Notes: generated by a model from the letters alone, not told the origin. A DNA stretch of 64,000 nt from Psychrobacillus sp. OK032 (GCF_900111345.1 NZ_FOGY01000005.1:186001-250000); one strand, 5' to 3'. Shown: positions 27,008 through 37,204, numbered from the stretch's first letter. A program made the numbers and translations.

Positions 27008-27715
27008 CTGTCTAATGATTATTTAGATTTATTAGCTTATTTTGGTATTGGTGGCGCACATCCTGGGGGATTTGCTTTAACCCAATCTATATTGGAAGAC
27101 GAAAACATTCAACGAACGGAAGCTGTACTTGATTTAGGTTGTGGGACGGGGCAAACCGCAGCTTATTTAGCGGAAAGGTTTCATTGCCAACTTACAGCGA
27201 TCGATAAACATCCCATCATGGTTGAAAAAGCGAAAGAACGACTCAAAAATAATAATCCCCCCATCCAATTGATAGAAGGGGACGCTGAAAATTTAAGATT
27301 TGCGGATGATTCATTCGACTTAGTCATTGCCGAGTCAGTAATCGCCTTCACTCATATTTCGAAAACATTAGATGAACTTGCACGAGTAATAAAAAATACT
27401 GGTAGGATGATTATCATCGAAATGACAGCTGAGCAAAATCCAACAGAAGCATTGCAAAGAGAAATATTTAGTTTATACGGAATACGCGAAGTTCTAACGG
27501 AAGAAGAGTGGAGAGCTAAACTACAGCAAGCTGGATTCACTAAAATTGAAACGATAAAAACACCATCTGCACTAATACCAAGTGAACTTCATGACGTCAA
27601 TCAATCCAAAAATATCCATTCAAAATTCTTCGATCTATGGGAGAAGCACGATCAATTTGTCCTTCAAAACAATCATTTCATTGGCTTCCGGGTATTTAAA
27701 TGTCATTTATCTTAA
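27008..27715 (+). CDS. Class I SAM-dependent methyltransferase, CTG start
   Basis: A 235-residue SAM methyltransferase. Motif I is VLDLGCGTGQTAAYLA, followed by AIDKHP and the motif II/III region DAENLRFADDSFDLVIAESV, as in UbiE-like enzymes. The frame is coding from 27008 (MSNDYLDLLAYFGIGGAHPG), where the only start is CTG, seven bases after GGAGGG; a stop lies five codons upstream. A TTG at 27092 lies too deep, cutting off conserved N-terminal sequence. Its end overlaps the convergent protease gene by 20 bases. Substrate is unknown. Confidence 0.8.
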   Translation: MSNDYLDLLAYFGIGGAHPGGFALTQSILEDENIQRTEAVLDLGCGTGQTAAYLAERFHCQLTAIDKHPIMVEKAKERLKNNNPPIQLIEGDAENLRFADDSFDLVIAESVIAFTHISKTLDELARVIKNTGRMIIIEMTAEQNPTEALQREIFSLYGIREVLTEEEWRAKLQQAGFTKIETIKTPSALIPSELHDVNQSKNIHSKFFDLWEKHDQFVLQNNHFIGFRVFKCHLS

Positions 27716-28550
27716 TAGGAAAGTCAGAACCTGTGATTATTTCCTTAGCAGATTTATTGTATACTGCGTTACTTGGAAAAGGTCCATGCTTCTTTTGAAA
27801 ACTATCTACAATTTGAAAACCTATATGATAACCAATCCATTTCGGCAAGCGACTTCCCACTTTACCAAACAAAAAAACCTGATGATTTTTAACTCCTGTA
27901 ACATGTAATGAAGGTATAAAATGTTTTTTCCATATATCTACAGCTTCATCAAATGCATAAAGATTTATCCAAGGTGCTAACCACTTTTCACCATACAAAT
28001 CCTTTACCGCATATTCACCAAGTCCTTCAATAATTAACGAATCCAATAAAGAAATCTGATTTGGAGCTAGATTCAAATAATCTAGTCTGCACACATGATT
28101 ATACTCATGTGCAAACAGAGCCTTTATTTCTTCCGTATGGAGATCAGGAGACAAGAACAAAAATAATGCGCCTCTATAAGCTATGCCATTTTTTTTAGGT
28201 ATTTCCTTTCTTGATTTTGCATTTGCATTTTTTATCGGGAGAATATAGATGGAAACTTTTGGTCCATTCCACCGTTTTCTTAATAGTTTATATTCCTGTT
28301 TCACAATTTGCCACACATTTTGTGCTTCCATTCGTTTGACAGTATCTTTAATATTCCTCCACTCCCCGGGCTGAAATAAACCATTCCTGAGAAGTTCATA
28401 CTGTACGATTTCAGGATTTACTGTGGGGAATAACTTCTTGAGAGGTCCACCAATTATTTCAGAATGTATATTAGTTACCCCTCTTCCTGATTGCTCTTCA
28501 CACAGTTCCACAAATTTATTAAGAAGATTTTGTGTTTGAATTACTGGCAT
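27696..28550 (-). CDS. DUF2268 (YjaZ-like) putative zinc protease
   Basis: A 284-residue protein with the zinc-protease motif HEYNH in ALFAHEYNHVCRLDYL and a downstream acidic ligand candidate in LIIEGLGEYAVK. This layout is that of the DUF2268/YjaZ family of predicted metalloproteases. No signal peptide or membrane helix is seen. It converges on the methyltransferase gene, the two 3' ends overlapping. GGAAGAG precedes the ATG. Physiological substrate is unknown. Confidence 0.8.
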   Translation of the reverse strand: MPVIQTQNLLNKFVELCEEQSGRGVTNIHSEIIGGPLKKLFPTVNPEIVQYELLRNGLFQPGEWRNIKDTVKRMEAQNVWQIVKQEYKLLRKRWNGPKVSIYILPIKNANAKSRKEIPKKNGIAYRGALFLFLSPDLHTEEIKALFAHEYNHVCRLDYLNLAPNQISLLDSLIIEGLGEYAVKDLYGEKWLAPWINLYAFDEAVDIWKKHFIPSLHVTGVKNHQVFLFGKVGSRLPKWIGYHIGFQIVDSFQKKHGPFPSNAVYNKSAKEIITGSDFPIKINDI

Positions 28551-28727
28551 GCATCTCTTCCTTTTCTTTTTTCTTTATTCTATGTTTACATGTCAAATTA
28601 TTTTTAGAATCATGAAATATTTTTACATTCCATTTTTCGTTAGACGTTTGTCTTTTGTGAAATATTATGAACCGCATATGTTAATAGGACATACATGTAT
28701 GTAATTTGTCATGAGAGGAGGACGAAT

Positions 28728-28970
28728 ATGAATAATTTATACAATCAATGTTGTAGATATCATGGGCAAAGAGTGAGAATAAATTGTCGTGATGGCAGTG
28801 TTCACGTAGGTGAAATTACTAGAGTTAGCAGAAATAGAGTTTGGATTCGACCAGATGCAGAATTTGGTGGGTATGGCTTAGGTTGGTTTGGTGAAGGATT
28901 TGGGGTTGGCTTTGGTATTGCGCTCGGTGCTATTACCGGAATTGCTTTAGCATCCGTATTTTTTTGGTAA
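28728..28970 (+). CDS. Small protein: Sm-like N-terminus plus Gly-rich helix
   Basis: An 80-residue protein. Residues ~10-45 (YHGQRVRINCRDGSVHVGEI, TRVSRNRVWIRPD) look like an Sm/Hfq-like beta barrel strand order, followed by GGYGLGWFGEGFGVGFGIAL and a hydrophobic C-terminus. The ATG is chosen because GAGAGGAGG lies just before it; an upstream frame lacks a site. Function is not assigned. A perfect palindrome ACATACATGTATGT lies 26 bases upstream, a possible operator. Confidence 0.65.
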   Translation: MNNLYNQCCRYHGQRVRINCRDGSVHVGEITRVSRNRVWIRPDAEFGGYGLGWFGEGFGVGFGIALGAITGIALASVFFW

Positions 28971-29020
28971 GACATATCCTATCCTATTCAAATACATTCC
29001 ATAATGCTTTTTTGTAGGGG

Positions 29021-29066
29021 AAATAAGAAAGGGAATTTTCATACTCCCTTTCTTATTTGTTTTTTA
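29021..29066 (+). terminator. Rho-independent terminator
   Basis: A 14-pair stem, AAATAAGAAAGGGA with TCCCTTTCTTATTT, is followed by GTTTTTTATT. Confidence 0.9.
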
Positions 29067-29132
29067 TTGTATTGGCATATAACTTGCATATATTTATTAA
29101 TGTTAAATAAACGATAAAGGAGAACGAATCCG

Positions 29133-31175
29133 ATGCAAACGAAAAATGAAAAAGGAATTGTAGTAGATAACTATCACGGCACACTTGTGGAAGACCCTTT
29201 CAGATGGCTAGAAGATGATAAAAGTATAGAAACAAAAAACTGGGAAGACAACCAAAACAAACAAACGCATGCCTATTTCAGCAAAATACAAAATAGAGTG
29301 ACCATAAAAGACAAGCTTATGGAGCATTGGAATTACGAAAAATATTTTATCCCTCAAAAGGAAGGATCGTATTACTACTATCATAAAAATGATGGCTTAC
29401 AAAATCAGCCGGTGTTCTATCGTGCTCATGCACTTACAGATGCTACACCAGAAGTAATAATTGATCCAAATGCGTTGAATTCGGATGGAACAACTGCACT
29501 AACAAACATTTCCTTCAATAAAGAAGGAACATTGATGGCATATGCAATTTCCGAGAATGGCAGCGACTGGCAAGAAATAAAAATTCGAAATATGGAATCA
29601 GGTTTTGAATACCCAGAAATAATCAACAGATGTAAATTTAGTAGTCTTGCTTGGATCGAAAATGGCACGGGATTCTACTATAGCCGCTTTCCTGATCAAG
29701 GAACGGTAGAACTTGTAGATGAAAGTAACTATAATCGTCTCTATTTTCACATCGTAAATACGCCTCAATCGGAGGATAAATTAATCCATGAAAGACCAGA
29801 TGATAAAGAGCTAGCGTTCCGTCCCATCGTCTCAGATGACTACAAGTATCTCTTACTCGAATCATGGAAAGGAACAGAAAACAAGAGTCGCCTCTATTAT
29901 CGAGCGATTGAAAGTGATGATGCATTCATTCCCCTAGCAGATGCCGGTGATGCCAACTATTCGTTTATCGGTAATAATGGTACTACCTTTTATATTTATA
30001 CAAATAAAGATGCACCAAATGGAAAAATAGTTGCAATTAACCTTAATGAACCACAGATGAACCAATGGAAAGAAACTATTCCAGAGCAACAGGATGTTAT
30101 GTCCTTTATTAAACTAATAGATGATCAAATAGCCATTACGTATATGCATCACGCCAAAGATCAAATAAAGTTGTATGACCTTGACGGTGTATTTGATAGG
30201 ATATTAGATCTTCCCGATATGATTACAGTGACGAATATTAGCACTAATAAGAAAGAAAAAGAGATGTTTATTAGTTATACTTCTTATTTAACACCAACGA
30301 CAGTTGTACGATATGATTTTCATACAAAATCTCTAGATACCGTTTTTTCATCGAAAGTGAGTTTGGATAGTTCTCGCTTTGAGACAACTCAAGTTTTTTA
30401 TCCTTCTACAGATGGAACGAATATTCCGATGTTTATCACTCATAAAAAAGGCATTCAGCTAACTGCAGATCACCCTGTACTGTTATATGGATATGGTGGT
30501 TTTAATATTAGCATGACCCCTTCCTACTCTGCTTCTAATGCGATGTTTATAGAAGATGGTGGCATTTACGCCGTAGCTAACATCAGAGGAGGCGGTGAAT
30601 ACGGAGAAGATTGGCATCAAGCAGGAACTTTTGAAAGAAAGCAACAAGTGTTTGATGATTTTATTGCAGCTGCGGAATGGTTAATTAGTAGTGATTATAC
30701 GAATTCTTCTAAACTAGCAATTATGGGAGGAAGTAATGGAGGACTTTTAGTCTCGGCTTGTATGAACCAACGCCCTGAATTATATAATGCTGTCATTTGC
30801 CAAGTGCCGGTAACGGACATGCTTAGATATCAACACTTTACAGTTGGACGCTTTTGGACGTCGGAATTCGGAAACGCAGAAGAAAATGCAGAGCACTTCA
30901 AAACAATCTATGCCTATTCTCCACTCCATAATATTTCGCCTAATCGGAACTATCCAGCTACATTAATCACAACAGCTGATACAGACGATCGAGTTGTGCC
31001 ACTACACGCTAAAAAATATGCGGCCACACTTCAAGAGGCTAAAATTGGAGAAGCTCCTATTCTATTAAGAATTGAAAAGGATGCGGGTCACGGTCTAGGA
31101 AAACCAACTTCCAAGATTATCGAAGAACATACAGATATTTATACATTTATTTATAAATTCCTAGGGATGAATTGA
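29133..31175 (+). CDS. Prolyl oligopeptidase (S9A)
   Basis: A 680-residue prolyl oligopeptidase, cutting after proline in peptides shorter than about 30 residues. A beta-propeller (about 70-400) is followed by the alpha/beta hydrolase: RGGGEYGEDWH, nucleophile Ser ~534 in GGSNGG, Asp in DTDDRVVP and His in DAGHGLGK. It has no signal peptide, so it acts on imported peptides. It is monocistronic between two terminators and lies just before the Opp importer, fitting the proline-peptide theme of the next 20 kb. AAAGGAG precedes the ATG. Confidence 0.95.
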   Translation: MQTKNEKGIVVDNYHGTLVEDPFRWLEDDKSIETKNWEDNQNKQTHAYFSKIQNRVTIKDKLMEHWNYEKYFIPQKEGSYYYYHKNDGLQNQPVFYRAHALTDATPEVIIDPNALNSDGTTALTNISFNKEGTLMAYAISENGSDWQEIKIRNMESGFEYPEIINRCKFSSLAWIENGTGFYYSRFPDQGTVELVDESNYNRLYFHIVNTPQSEDKLIHERPDDKELAFRPIVSDDYKYLLLESWKGTENKSRLYYRAIESDDAFIPLADAGDANYSFIGNNGTTFYIYTNKDAPNGKIVAINLNEPQMNQWKETIPEQQDVMSFIKLIDDQIAITYMHHAKDQIKLYDLDGVFDRILDLPDMITVTNISTNKKEKEMFISYTSYLTPTTVVRYDFHTKSLDTVFSSKVSLDSSRFETTQVFYPSTDGTNIPMFITHKKGIQLTADHPVLLYGYGGFNISMTPSYSASNAMFIEDGGIYAVANIRGGGEYGEDWHQAGTFERKQQVFDDFIAAAEWLISSDYTNSSKLAIMGGSNGGLLVSACMNQRPELYNAVICQVPVTDMLRYQHFTVGRFWTSEFGNAEENAEHFKTIYAYSPLHNISPNRNYPATLITTADTDDRVVPLHAKKYAATLQEAKIGEAPILLRIEKDAGHGLGKPTSKIIEEHTDIYTFIYKFLGMN

Positions 31176-31192
31176 CATGTATTAAAAATAAG

Positions 31193-31235
31193 GAGACTGT
31201 CTAAAATGATGAACATTTTAGACAGTCTTCTTTAT
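31193..31235. terminator. Bidirectional terminator
   Basis: A 15-pair perfect stem, AGACTGTCTAAAATG with CATTTTAGACAGTCT, lies between the convergent prolyl oligopeptidase and oppC genes. Confidence 0.9.
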
Positions 31236-32149
31236 TCATTAATTTTAGGATCAAACGCATCACGAAGTCCATCTCCTACAAAGTTAAAGGACAATACAGT
31301 AATTAAAATCATAAACCCTGGAAGAAGTGGGTACCACCATGCACCAAGCATGATTTGAGGGTTTTGCGCACTTTGCAACATATTTCCCCAGCTCGGAATA
31401 GGTGGTTGTATACCAAGACCAAGGTAACTTAGTGCAGCTTCCCCTAAAATAACTCCCCCTACCCCAAGTGTCGCAGAAACAATTATCGGCCCCATAGCAT
31501 TTGGTAGTATATGCGAAAAGATAATTCTTGAATTTTTTATACCTAATGTTCTTGCAGCCAATACAAATTCCGATGATCGAAGTGCCAAAAATTCTCCTCG
31601 AACTAATCGAGCAGTCCCAGTCCAACCAAAGACTGCGAAAACGAAAATTAATGTCATTAGACTCGGATCAAAGATTGTAACAAGTGTTATTAGAAGAAAT
31701 AATGATGGAAATGAAATAACCGCATCAACAAAACGCATAAGTATGGCATCGAGCTTTCCTCCGTAATAACCTGCTATCGCACCGATCATTGTCCCAATAA
31801 AAATAGAACCCGCAACAGAGGTAAAACCAACAAGGAGAGATACTCTAGCTCCATAAAGTAACCTACTTAATACATCACGACCTAAATTATCTGCACCTAG
31901 AATATATTTTTCTCCTGGTGGACTCAGCTTATCTAGCAATACTTGTTTACTTGGATCTTGTGGCGCTAACCATGGTGCAAATATGGCAGATGCAATAATA
32001 ATAACTAGTATAATTGCTCCAATAACAGCTAATTTGTTTTTTAGAAATTTACGTAACATGACTTTCCAAATAGATTCGTGAGCAAATTCTTGTTTTTCTT
32101 CTATAAGTAATGGTTCGTTTACCGTTAAATTTCGCCCTGAAAGTGTCAT
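31232..32149 (-). CDS. oppC: Oligopeptide/dipeptide ABC permease (OppC/DppC)
   Basis: A 305-residue inner-membrane permease of the OppC type. An N-terminal helix ([23 protein letters not shown]) is followed by the loop [21 protein letters not shown] and the EAA motif [21 protein letters not shown] that docks the ATPases. It is last in the D-F-A-B-C operon. Specificity is set by the binding protein; given the neighbours, proline-containing peptides are likely (inference). GGGGGAG precedes the ATG. Confidence 0.92.
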   Translation of the reverse strand: MTLSGRNLTVNEPLLIEEKQEFAHESIWKVMLRKFLKNKLAVIGAIILVIIIASAIFAPWLAPQDPSKQVLLDKLSPPGEKYILGADNLGRDVLSRLLYGARVSLLVGFTSVAGSIFIGTMIGAIAGYYGGKLDAILMRFVDAVISFPSLFLLITLVTIFDPSLMTLIFVFAVFGWTGTARLVRGEFLALRSSEFVLAARTLGIKNSRIIFSHILPNAMGPIIVSATLGVGGVILGEAALSYLGLGIQPPIPSWGNMLQSAQNPQIMLGAWWYPLLPGFMILITVLSFNFVGDGLRDAFDPKINE

Positions 32150-32160
32150 TTCATCTCCCC

Positions 32161-33111
32161 CTAATATTCAATTCTTGGATCAACAATAGCGTAAAGTATA
32201 TCTGCAATTAAGTTACCAATTACTACTAACGAAGCTGCAATAACTACTACCGCCATTATGACAGGATAATCTCTTTGAAATGCCGCTTCCACAAAGAGCA
32301 AGCCAATCCCGGGCCAAGCAAATATACTTTCAATGATGACAGAACCTCCAATAAACGATGGCAACATTAATCCTATAATTGTAATAATGGGAATAAGCCC
32401 ATTTCGAAGACCATGTTTAAAAATCACGGTTCCATTTTTAAAACCATTTGCTTTCGCAGTTCTAATATAATCTTGTCGAAGCACTTCTAACATACTAGAC
32501 CGGGAGTATCTTGTTAAACCAGCCATATCTGCTGTTGCAAGTACAAAAGCGGGAAGTATTAAATGGTGTATTCGATCCCAAATACTAAATGGTTCACCAA
32601 GTGTAGCTACCCCACCGGTTGGAAACCACCCCATATGCACGGACATAAACATGATTAATACAAGCCCAATCCAAAAGTTAGGTGTTGCAACCCCTAAAAA
32701 GGATACAAAGGTAATGGAATAATCTGTTAAGGAGTTACGCTTAGTTGCAGAAATGACGCCAAGTGGAATGGAGATTAAAAAAGCTATAACCGACGATACA
32801 ATCATTAATATAAGCGTATTTGGTAACCTGGCCAATATTAGCTCACTGACAGGAACACCTTGACGAATAAGTGATTCTCCAAAGTTTCCTTGAATCATAT
32901 TTCCTAACCATCTGACATATTGCACAATTACATTATCATTTAAACCATAAGCCTCTTTATATGCCGCTAGATTTTCCTGCTTTATCATGGGATCCATCAT
33001 TAACGCAGTCGGATCCCCAGGTGCCATTTGCATCATGCCAAACGAAATGATTGTTATAAGAAAAAGTAATGGGAAAGCCATTAATGTTCGTCTTATTATA
33101 TATGTAGTCAT
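32161..33111 (-). CDS. oppB: Oligopeptide/dipeptide ABC permease (OppB/DppB)
   Basis: A 316-residue partner permease. The OppB start [20 protein letters not shown], the signature [10 protein letters not shown] region and the EAA loop [26 protein letters not shown] are clear, and the protein ends DPRIEY as most OppB do. It is separated from oppC by 11 bases. AAGGAG precedes the ATG. A stem-loop lies between oppA and this gene and may lower its expression relative to the binding protein. Confidence 0.93.
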   Translation of the reverse strand: MTTYIIRRTLMAFPLLFLITIISFGMMQMAPGDPTALMMDPMIKQENLAAYKEAYGLNDNVIVQYVRWLGNMIQGNFGESLIRQGVPVSELILARLPNTLILMIVSSVIAFLISIPLGVISATKRNSLTDYSITFVSFLGVATPNFWIGLVLIMFMSVHMGWFPTGGVATLGEPFSIWDRIHHLILPAFVLATADMAGLTRYSRSSMLEVLRQDYIRTAKANGFKNGTVIFKHGLRNGLIPIITIIGLMLPSFIGGSVIIESIFAWPGIGLLFVEAAFQRDYPVIMAVVVIAASLVVIGNLIADILYAIVDPRIEY

Positions 33112-33171
33112 TTCTAGCCCACTCCTTAAGGGAATTAATTAGTACCTTTTAAAGTTTGAAATATGAGAAAT

Positions 33172-33210
33172 GCGAACATCTCCACGAAACGAAGTACGGG
33201 AAATGCTCGC
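33172..33210 (-). other. Stem-loop between oppA and oppB
   Basis: GCGAACATCTCC and GGAAATGCTCGC pair over twelve positions in the minus-strand transcript (two G-U), with a ~15-base loop and no T run. This is a typical 3' stabiliser or attenuator after a binding-protein cistron. Confidence 0.5.
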
Positions 33211-33239
33211 CACCTTTGATACTAAAAAGATTTCTAATA

Positions 33240-34889
33240 TTAATCTATATACCATTCATGTATTTTGTAATAAGTGTTAGCTGCATTAAACTTCGGACCA
33301 TGAAGGTTAGGTGCATTTGCTAAACTACCTTCTACATAGTATAAGAAAGTATCTGGCTGTTCTTCAGCAACAATTGCATCTGCTTCAGCAATAATTCTCT
33401 TTCTTTCCTCTATATCCGATATTTTTGTATTTTCGGATAGAAGTTCATCCACGCGCTCATTTGAAAAACCGTTATAATTCAAACCATTTTCAATTTCTGA
33501 AGTATGCCAGAACCAAGTTGGGTCCGGGTCACTTCCAATAGACCAACCAGCAACAATTGCATCAAAATTCCATAATGGAGGACTTGTTTGCTCTACATAT
33601 GCACTCCATTCAAGCAATTCAATCGATGTCTTAATACCAATTTCACTTAATTGTTGTTGGGCAACTTCTGCAATTTGTTGACGTATTTCATTTGCGGATG
33701 TAGTTTTTAAAACAAACTCGAACTTATTACCATCTTTCTCTAATATTCCGTCTTTGTTCGGCTCCCATCCTGCCTCTTTCAACTTTCTTTTTGCTTCTTC
33801 AGGGTCATATTCGAACTTTGGTACATCTGGATTAAACGCCCAGTTTGCCGGGCTACCTGGGCCATGTGCTACTACTCCCGATCCGTCCAAAATAGCTTGG
33901 ACTATTGCTTCTTTATCTATCGCATGCGTTAGGGCTTGTCTAACTAATTTATCCTGGAATAGTTCGTTGCGTAAGTTATAACCAATATATTCAAAAGCAT
34001 TAGAAGGTCCTGAAGTTACGACAACCTTTCCTTGCTCCTCTAGTTTTTTAGCCGTCTCAATATATTGTGGTGATATACCTGTCAGATTTATATCCCCAAC
34101 TTGCAACTGTGCCATTAATGTATTCATATCGGGAACGATTTTATAAATGATAGAATCTAATTTTGGTGCGCCTAGATAATAATCTTCATTGGCTATAAGT
34201 TCGATATATTCTCCTTCTTTCCATTGTTGAAATTTAAAAGGACCTGTTCCAATTGGTTCCTTCGTATTAAACTTGTTCATACCAAGTTCTGCTATAGGAA
34301 CTTCCCCTAAAATATGCTTTGGTAGTACTTCAAATTGTGCTGTAATTGTGATGAATGGTGCATACGGCTCGGAAAGGACAAATTCTACTGTATAATCATC
34401 AACCTTGTTTATTTCCTCAATAATTTCAAACGGTAATCCACGTGGTCCGATATAGTCTTCGTGTAATGGGATGCCGTATGAGAAGACGACATCATCCGCC
34501 GTAAAGTCAGCTCCATCATGCCATTTCACATTTTCTCGTAAATGAAAAGTCCATCTTAACCCATCTTCAGTGAACTCCCAGCTCTCAGCCAAATCTCCTT
34601 CAGGATTGAAATCCGTATCCACCGTTACCAGTCCACTAAAAATGAAACCTTCAATCGTTGAACTAGAAGTATCCGTTGAGTAATATGGATTAAATAAAGT
34701 CGGTGCCGCTGTCGTTCCTAAAACTAAACTACCGCCAGACTTCTCTTCTGTTTGCGTATTCTCTGTTTGGTTATCTTCTTTTTCGCTATTCGCCTCATTA
34801 CTGCTTTCTTCCACTGTTCCATCTGAACATGCTGTGACAATTAGCACGAACATAAAGACGATGAATAATAAAAAACGATTTTTTAACAT
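33240..34889 (-). CDS. oppA: Peptide ABC transporter substrate-binding lipoprotein (OppA)
   Basis: A 549-residue family 5 solute-binding protein. The signal ends VTAC (Cys ~21), then an acidic/polar linker rich in Glu, Asn and Thr. Family motifs include FTEDGLRWTFHLRENVKWHDG and ADDVVFSY near residues 110-140. I start at MLKNRFLL because GAGGGGG lies eight bases upstream; the frame opens 30 bases earlier. It captures peptides outside the cell for OppBCDF. Low similarity to textbook OppA sequences is possible; specificity is unknown. Confidence 0.92.
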   Translation of the reverse strand: MLKNRFLLFIVFMFVLIVTACSDGTVEESSNEANSEKEDNQTENTQTEEKSGGSLVLGTTAAPTLFNPYYSTDTSSSTIEGFIFSGLVTVDTDFNPEGDLAESWEFTEDGLRWTFHLRENVKWHDGADFTADDVVFSYGIPLHEDYIGPRGLPFEIIEEINKVDDYTVEFVLSEPYAPFITITAQFEVLPKHILGEVPIAELGMNKFNTKEPIGTGPFKFQQWKEGEYIELIANEDYYLGAPKLDSIIYKIVPDMNTLMAQLQVGDINLTGISPQYIETAKKLEEQGKVVVTSGPSNAFEYIGYNLRNELFQDKLVRQALTHAIDKEAIVQAILDGSGVVAHGPGSPANWAFNPDVPKFEYDPEEAKRKLKEAGWEPNKDGILEKDGNKFEFVLKTTSANEIRQQIAEVAQQQLSEIGIKTSIELLEWSAYVEQTSPPLWNFDAIVAGWSIGSDPDPTWFWHTSEIENGLNYNGFSNERVDELLSENTKISDIEERKRIIAEADAIVAEEQPDTFLYYVEGSLANAPNLHGPKFNAANTYYKIHEWYID

Positions 34890-34976
34890 TTCATTTTCCC
34901 CCTCTGTTTTTATATTCAACTAAAACCAGTATTTTTGTATAAATCCCCCCTTCCAAATAAGTTAACGAACAACCTA

Positions 34977-36038
34977 TTACACTATTTGGGGATTATCATA
35001 TAAATGACAGGCAACAAATCTATTTGGCTGCACTTCTTTTAACTGTGGAACGATTGTTTCACAAGCTTTTATTTTTGCTGGACATCTTGTATGGAAAACA
35101 CACCCTGTAGGCGGATTGGACGAACTTGGTATATCGCCCTTCAAGATAATTCTATCTCTATTTATAGTTCCTTTTTGTCGTATAGTTGGTACGGCAGAGA
35201 GTAAAGCTTGGGTATAAGGATGAAGGGCTTCTGAATATATATCATTTTTATCAGCCAATTCAACGAGTTTTCCTAAATACATCACTCCTACGCGATCTGC
35301 AATATGTCTTACAACACTTAAATCATGAGAGATAAAAATATACGTAAGATTAAATTGCGATTGTAAATCTTCCAATAAATTAATAATTTGCGCCTGTATA
35401 GATACATCCAATGCAGAAACAGCCTCATCGGCAATGATTAACTCGGGATTTAATACGAGCGCCCGTGCTATTCCAATTCTTTGACGCTGTCCTCCTGAAA
35501 ATTCGTTTGGATAATAATTCATGGAAGATGAATGCAAGCCTACTACTTCAAGTAGTTCTTTTATTTTTTCATTTCGTTCTGTTGAATTAGCGTATAACCC
35601 ATGTGCCTTTAATGGTTCTTTCAAAAGATTCCCTAACGATTTTCTTGGATTCAATGAGGCATAAGGATCTTGAAAAATCATTTGTATTTTTTTTCGAATG
35701 AGCGGCCTTAATGCTCTTTCTGGCAATTTTGTAATATCAATACCGTCATATAGCACGCTTCCTCCAGTCGGTTCATATAGCCTAATAAGTGCCCTGCCCA
35801 TCGTAGACTTTCCGCAACCTGATTCCCCGACAATTCCTAGTGTTTCTCCTTTTCGCACACGAAAACTAATATCGTCCACTGCTTTTACATGACCAACTAC
35901 TCGTTGAATAATTCCTGCTTTGATGGGAAAATACATTTTTAAATTTTGTACTTCTAATAACGTTTCTTCTTCGATTACTTTGTTTACCTCTTCCATGTTA
36001 AGAGGTGAAGTAAATTCTAATAAACTTGTCGAACCCAT
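34977..36038 (-). CDS. oppF: Oligopeptide ABC transporter ATPase (OppF)
   Basis: A 353-residue ATPase with Walker [15 protein letters not shown], signature FSGGQRQRIGIARALV, Walker B LIIADEAVSALDVS and the C-terminal oligopeptide domain with Cys-rich GCVFHTRCPAKIKACE, which in this family can hold a 4Fe-4S cluster. Its ATG overlaps the oppD stop by one base. GGGGGAG precedes it. It forms a heterodimer with OppD. Confidence 0.94.
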   Translation of the reverse strand: MGSTSLLEFTSPLNMEEVNKVIEEETLLEVQNLKMYFPIKAGIIQRVVGHVKAVDDISFRVRKGETLGIVGESGCGKSTMGRALIRLYEPTGGSVLYDGIDITKLPERALRPLIRKKIQMIFQDPYASLNPRKSLGNLLKEPLKAHGLYANSTERNEKIKELLEVVGLHSSSMNYYPNEFSGGQRQRIGIARALVLNPELIIADEAVSALDVSIQAQIINLLEDLQSQFNLTYIFISHDLSVVRHIADRVGVMYLGKLVELADKNDIYSEALHPYTQALLSAVPTIRQKGTINRDRIILKGDIPSSSNPPTGCVFHTRCPAKIKACETIVPQLKEVQPNRFVACHLYDNPQIV

Positions 36039-37021
36039 TATTCTCCCCCCACATCATCATATAAAAAGCAACGAACAGATCTAGTCCCGTCCATTTTTCT
36101 TAGAGCAGGCATTTCTTTTGTACAACGTTCAAATACTTTGTTACATCTTTTTGCAAATCTACAGCCTTCTATAATAGTTCCAGGTGCAGGAACATTTCCC
36201 TTAATCGCTTGAAGCCTTTCTATTTCACCTTCTATTTTTGGAACGGAGTTGATGAGTCCAACTGTGTAAGGATGAAGGGGATAGTCAAACAAATCATCGA
36301 TATTTGCAATTTCAACAATTTGCCCTGCATACATAACGATGACTCTGTCTGCTAGTTCAGAAACAACACCAAGATCATGCGTTATCAATAGGATTGAAGT
36401 AGAAAACTTTATACTAATCTCTTTCATCAATTCCAAAACTTGTGCCTGAATAGTAACGTCTAATGCAGTTGTCGGCTCATCTGCGATTAATAGCTTTGGA
36501 TTACAAGACATTGCCATCGCAATCATCACACGTTGTCGCATTCCACCAGATAACCGGTGCGGATAACTTTTTAGTAATTTTTCTGGATCAGAAAATCCAA
36601 CTAACTCTAGCATTTCAATCGCTTTTTGTTCTGCTTCCCTTTTTGGCAACTTTAAATGATAAATAATAACACTTAATAATTGATCGCCAATTGTAAGAAC
36701 TGGATTAAGGGATGTCATCGGTTCCTGGAAAATCATTGCAATCTCTTTCCCGCGAATTTTATACATTTTCTTTTCGGTTAATTCTGCTAGATTAACCCCA
36801 TCTAACAAAATCTCCCCTTCTACTACCTTCCCTTCTGGAGATGGTACAAGTCCCATAATAGATAGGGATGTCATGCTTTTCCCACATCCTGATTCTCCAA
36901 CAAGTGCAACAATTTCACCTGCATTTATCTTGAAATCAATTCCATCGACTGCACGAACAATGCGTTTATTTTTCTTGAAATATGTTTTAAGATTATTTAC
37001 TTCCAATATTGTAGACAACAT
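36038..37021 (-). CDS. oppD: Oligopeptide ABC transporter ATPase (OppD)
   Basis: A 327-residue partner ATPase: Walker [15 protein letters not shown], signature [16 protein letters not shown], Walker [15 protein letters not shown], and a C-terminal [14 protein letters not shown] cluster motif. It is first in the operon, with GGGGTG before the ATG and a sigma-54-type promoter about 70 bases further up. Beginning the operon with the ATPases rather than OppA is less common. Confidence 0.94.
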   Translation of the reverse strand: MLSTILEVNNLKTYFKKNKRIVRAVDGIDFKINAGEIVALVGESGCGKSMTSLSIMGLVPSPEGKVVEGEILLDGVNLAELTEKKMYKIRGKEIAMIFQEPMTSLNPVLTIGDQLLSVIIYHLKLPKREAEQKAIEMLELVGFSDPEKLLKSYPHRLSGGMRQRVMIAMAMSCNPKLLIADEPTTALDVTIQAQVLELMKEISIKFSTSILLITHDLGVVSELADRVIVMYAGQIVEIANIDDLFDYPLHPYTVGLINSVPKIEGEIERLQAIKGNVPAPGTIIEGCRFAKRCNKVFERCTKEMPALRKMDGTRSVRCFLYDDVGGE

Positions 37022-37089
37022 GTTTCACCCCATTTTTTATCTTTCTCTATAAAACTTTTACTATCAAAACCCCATGCATAATAAATTTA

Positions 37090-37106
37090 TTGCAATATTC
37101 ATGCCA
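37090..37106 (-). promoter_or_regulatory. Sigma-54 promoter of the opp operon
   Basis: On the minus strand: TGGCAT-GAATA-TTGCAA, a match to the -24/-12 consensus TGGCAC-N5-TTGCW with correct spacing, 69 bases before oppD. Confidence 0.7.
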
Positions 37107-37161
37107 AATATTCTTTTTATTCAGATAATTATAGAGGTAGCTTTACTGAAATGAAGAAATT

Positions 37162-37204
37162 AAATTTAGTAGCTTATTATTCCTAATTCTAAGCTACGAA
37201 TTTT
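37162..37204 (-). terminator. Hairpin after the M24 peptidase gene
   Basis: GTAGCTTA (37169-37176) pairs with TAAGCTAC (37190-37197), extended by AAATT/ATTT on the outside; T-rich on the minus strand. It separates the peptidase from the opp operon. Confidence 0.55.
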
